This document shows positions 62,326 through 64,000 of a DNA stretch of 64,000 nucleotides, in pieces. Within the stretch, counting starts at the first letter, position 1, and each line of letters opens with the position of its first letter. Both the position numbers and the translations under genes were made by a program. Location: NCBI RefSeq assembly GCF_900115745.1, contig NZ_FOXP01000008.1, positions 122,477-186,476 of the forward strand, in the 5' to 3' direction. The notes under the pieces are model-generated. The model ran no database searches. It was not told where the DNA came from and saw only the letters and a list, made by a program, of their open reading frames with translations. Source of the stretch: Sphingomonas rubra. Lineage in GTDB: Bacteria > Pseudomonadota > Alphaproteobacteria > Sphingomonadales > Sphingomonadaceae.

Positions 62326-63549
62326 TCAGCGTTCCCGCGGGTAGCGGCCGAGCGTCAGCGCTGCCGGGCCGCCGAGGAGGAAAAGCGCCGCCGAGATCGC
62401 GAAGCTCACGTCGAAACTTCCCGCGACCTGATGGATGTACGCGAAGGCCATCGGCCCCGTGCCGCCCGCCAGCGCGACGCCGGCGTAGAGCAGGCCGTAG
62501 GTCTTGGCGTATCCGCGCAGCCCGAAGTACCGCGCCGTCAGAAACGCCAGCAGGTCCAGCTCGGCGCCGGCCGCCAGGCCAATCAGGACCGCCGCCCCGA
62601 TTGCCACGCCGATCGTCGGCTGACCCGTTAGGAGCAGGCACCCGGCGGCGGCGGGGGTCAGGATGACCGCGGCGACGCCCGGCGCCCAGAAGCGGTCGAC
62701 CAGCGAGCCGACCAGCAGCCGGCCGACAATGACCGAGACGCCGAATGCGCTGGTCGCGAATGCCGCCGATCGCGCCGGAATGCCCTTGTCGGCCAGCGCA
62801 GGGATCAGATTGGGGATGATCCCGGCAATGCCGAGGTACATCGCGAGGATCGATAAGAGCAGCACCCAGAAGCGGTAGCTGGCGATCGCCTGGCGCGTCG
62901 TGAGGCCGGGAGGCGTCGGTGCCCCTCCACTGGCTTCGGAGAGAGTCGTTCGGTCGGGGGGACGGAAATACAGAAAGGCGAGCGGCAAAGCCACGAATAG
63001 CGGCAATGCGGCTACGCCAAGAAATCCGACACGCCATCCGAACTCTTGCGTAAGCCAGACGATGTAAGGCGGGGCGATGATCGCGACCAGGCCCGTGCCC
63101 GACAGCGCGATGGCGAGCGCCGCACCGCGATGCTTGTCGAAACGACCGGCGATGGCATAGGTCCAGCTGATCGGACCACTGCCTCCGCCTAGGATCGCGA
63201 TAACCGTATAGGCCAGGTAGAACAGCCACAGCTGCCCGCCGTTGCTCGCGGCGAGCACGAAGCCGAGCGCGACCCCGACGAGCCCGATCATCGCCATCGG
63301 GCGGGCGCCAAATCGTTCGACCAGATGTCCGACGACGGGCGCGGCGAGCCCGCCTAGGCCGCTGCTAAAGAGCAACGCCGTCTGCACGTCTGTCCGCGAC
63401 CAGCCGAATGCACGCCCGAGCGGGTCGACGAATGCGCCGATCGAGTAAACGGCGATGCCGACGGACCCGAAGGCGATGCCGGCGACGCAAGCGAGAAGAA
63501 GGCGGCCGTTTCGGGAAAACTCGCTGGAATGCGGCAATCGTGCCTCCAT
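62326..63549 (-). CDS. MFS transporter
   Basis: A 407-residue twelve-helix major facilitator of the monocarboxylate-type (OFA/MCT-like) branch (WSRTDVQTALLFSSGLGGLA, GHLVERFGARPMAMIG, with GGGSGPISWTYAIAGRFDKH in helices 4-5). It is convergent with tetR and is probably the inner-membrane importer of the pathway substrate. A degraded operator lies 87-104 bp upstream. ATG 63549. Confidence 0.9.
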   Translation of the reverse strand: MEARLPHSSEFSRNGRLLLACVAGIAFGSVGIAVYSIGAFVDPLGRAFGWSRTDVQTALLFSSGLGGLAAPVVGHLVERFGARPMAMIGLVGVALGFVLAASNGGQLWLFYLAYTVIAILGGGSGPISWTYAIAGRFDKHRGAALAIALSGTGLVAIIAPPYIVWLTQEFGWRVGFLGVAALPLFVALPLAFLYFRPPDRTTLSEASGGAPTPPGLTTRQAIASYRFWVLLLSILAMYLGIAGIIPNLIPALADKGIPARSAAFATSAFGVSVIVGRLLVGSLVDRFWAPGVAAVILTPAAAGCLLLTGQPTIGVAIGAAVLIGLAAGAELDLLAFLTARYFGLRGYAKTYGLLYAGVALAGGTGPMAFAYIHQVAGSFDVSFAISAALFLLGGPAALTLGRYPRER

Positions 63550-63635
63550 TCTCGGTATCGCCTATCGGGTCGCAAGCGAGGAGCCGTGCAACAAACTGTC
63601 CCCTACACGATCAATGACGAACGATGTATCGCCCT

Positions 63636-63653
63636 GTCAACAGCTGTGTTGCT
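63636..63653. promoter_or_regulatory. Degraded operator GTCAAC-N6-GTTGCT, site 4 (MFS gene)
   Basis: The left arm is perfect, the right arm keeps GTTG of GTTGAC, and the 6-bp spacing holds (centre AGCTGT, close to GGCTGT of site 2). It lies between the MFS start and the IS3 end. Confidence 0.5.
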
Positions 63654-63708
63654 AAGCCGGATCGATCTATAGGCTTTGGCTTCCGATGCGACGCGGTGTT
63701 GTTGCCCC

Positions 63709-64000
63709 CTAAAGGCCTGACGGGTCCTCGCGGGTTTGCGCGATGTACTCGCGGGGTGATCGATAGCCCAGAGCGCGATGCGGATGCACCTCGTTGTAGT
63801 GGGCGAGCCAGCCTGGCAGCTGCTTGATGACGGTCTGGGCGTCCGGCCTGGGGTTCACGCGGACATAGTCGCGCTTGAGGGTGCGGACGAACGCTTCTGC
63901 CATGCCGTTCGACTGCGGGCTGCTGACCGGGGTGGTGCGCGGGATCAGCCCGATGTCGCGGGCGAAGGCTCGGGTGTCGCGCGCGACGTAGCAGCTGCCG
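63709..64000 (-). CDS. IS3-family transposase, 3' part
   Basis: The C-terminal end of an integrase-core (rve) transposase orfB; the rest is beyond the right edge. The reading frame gives [40 protein letters not shown] and [20 protein letters not shown], with the last catalytic Glu in GMAEAF. The IS end is probably near 63699-63712 (TTGTTGCCCCC). It flanks the catabolic cluster, as is often seen for recently moved pathway genes. Confidence 0.92.
   Translation of the reverse strand, partial: GSCYVARDTRAFARDIGLIPRTTPVSSPQSNGMAEAFVRTLKRDYVRVNPRPDAQTVIKQLPGWLAHYNEVHPHRALGYRSPREYIAQTREDPSGL

Overview
The window is GC-rich (except a few short AT-rich regulatory stretches) and looks like an alphaproteobacterial chromosome of the Sphingomonadales type. 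Support for this comes from a class I (archaeal-type) lysyl-tRNA synthetase, a NodT-type RND efflux operon, TonB-dependent uptake, a M28/PepN peptidase set, and many intergenic palindromes of the kind common in sphingomonads. The placement is by gene content and style only; no rRNA is present to confirm it.

Layout. 1-4.0 kb: organic-acid uptake (an alginate-export-type porin that runs off the left edge and carries an apparent frameshift, the C4-dicarboxylate symporter DctA, and a divergent KgtP 2-oxoglutarate permease). 4.1-10.9 kb: a TetR repressor divergent from a complete RND tripartite efflux operon, with a palindromic operator between them. 11-33 kb: core genome: PBP1-type peptidoglycan synthase, threonine aldolase, EamA exporter, SDR epimerase, M28 peptidase, PepN, a BLH-type phosphatase, a histone-deacetylase-like amidohydrolase, NhaA, LysK, a small lipoprotein, an XRE regulator with a membrane partner, a DinG-type helicase, SixA, a POT peptide transporter and a cyclophilin. 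Two families of REP-like palindromes are scattered between these genes, and a separate conserved element of about 60 nt sits upstream of both the threonine aldolase and lysK.

33.0-45.5 kb (right edge uncertain): an integrated accessory element beginning beside a tRNA-Ser(GGA) gene. It carries a ParB-domain/DNA-methyltransferase fusion, a DUF5681 protein and a terminase large subunit, without any portal, capsid or tail gene. A convergent four-gene operon follows: a RecB-like nuclease, two paralogous exported PDZ proteins, and a Cas4-like nuclease fused to a DnaQ-like exonuclease. A DUF3489-DUF2924-serine recombinase module closes the element. I regard the four-gene operon and the capsid-less packaging module as the most likely undescribed systems here.

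45.6-47.3 kb: a FUSC-family membrane protein and a divergent protein of unknown function. 47.6-63.5 kb: a catabolic island comprising a TonB receptor plus thiolase operon; an eight-gene operon (Baeyer-Villiger monooxygenase, enoyl-CoA hydratase, 3-hydroxyacyl-CoA dehydrogenase, acyl-CoA dehydrogenase, acyl-CoA synthetase, SnoaL-like protein, BKACE enzyme, cyclase); an alpha/beta hydrolase; a TetR regulator; and an MFS transporter. An inverted repeat of the form GTCAAC-N6-GTTGAC occurs exactly in front of three of the transcription units, with a degraded copy in front of the MFS gene. The whole cluster therefore appears to be one TetR regulon for degrading a ketone through an ester or lactone and then beta-oxidation. 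63.7-64 kb: the 3' end of an IS3-family transposase that leaves the window on the right.
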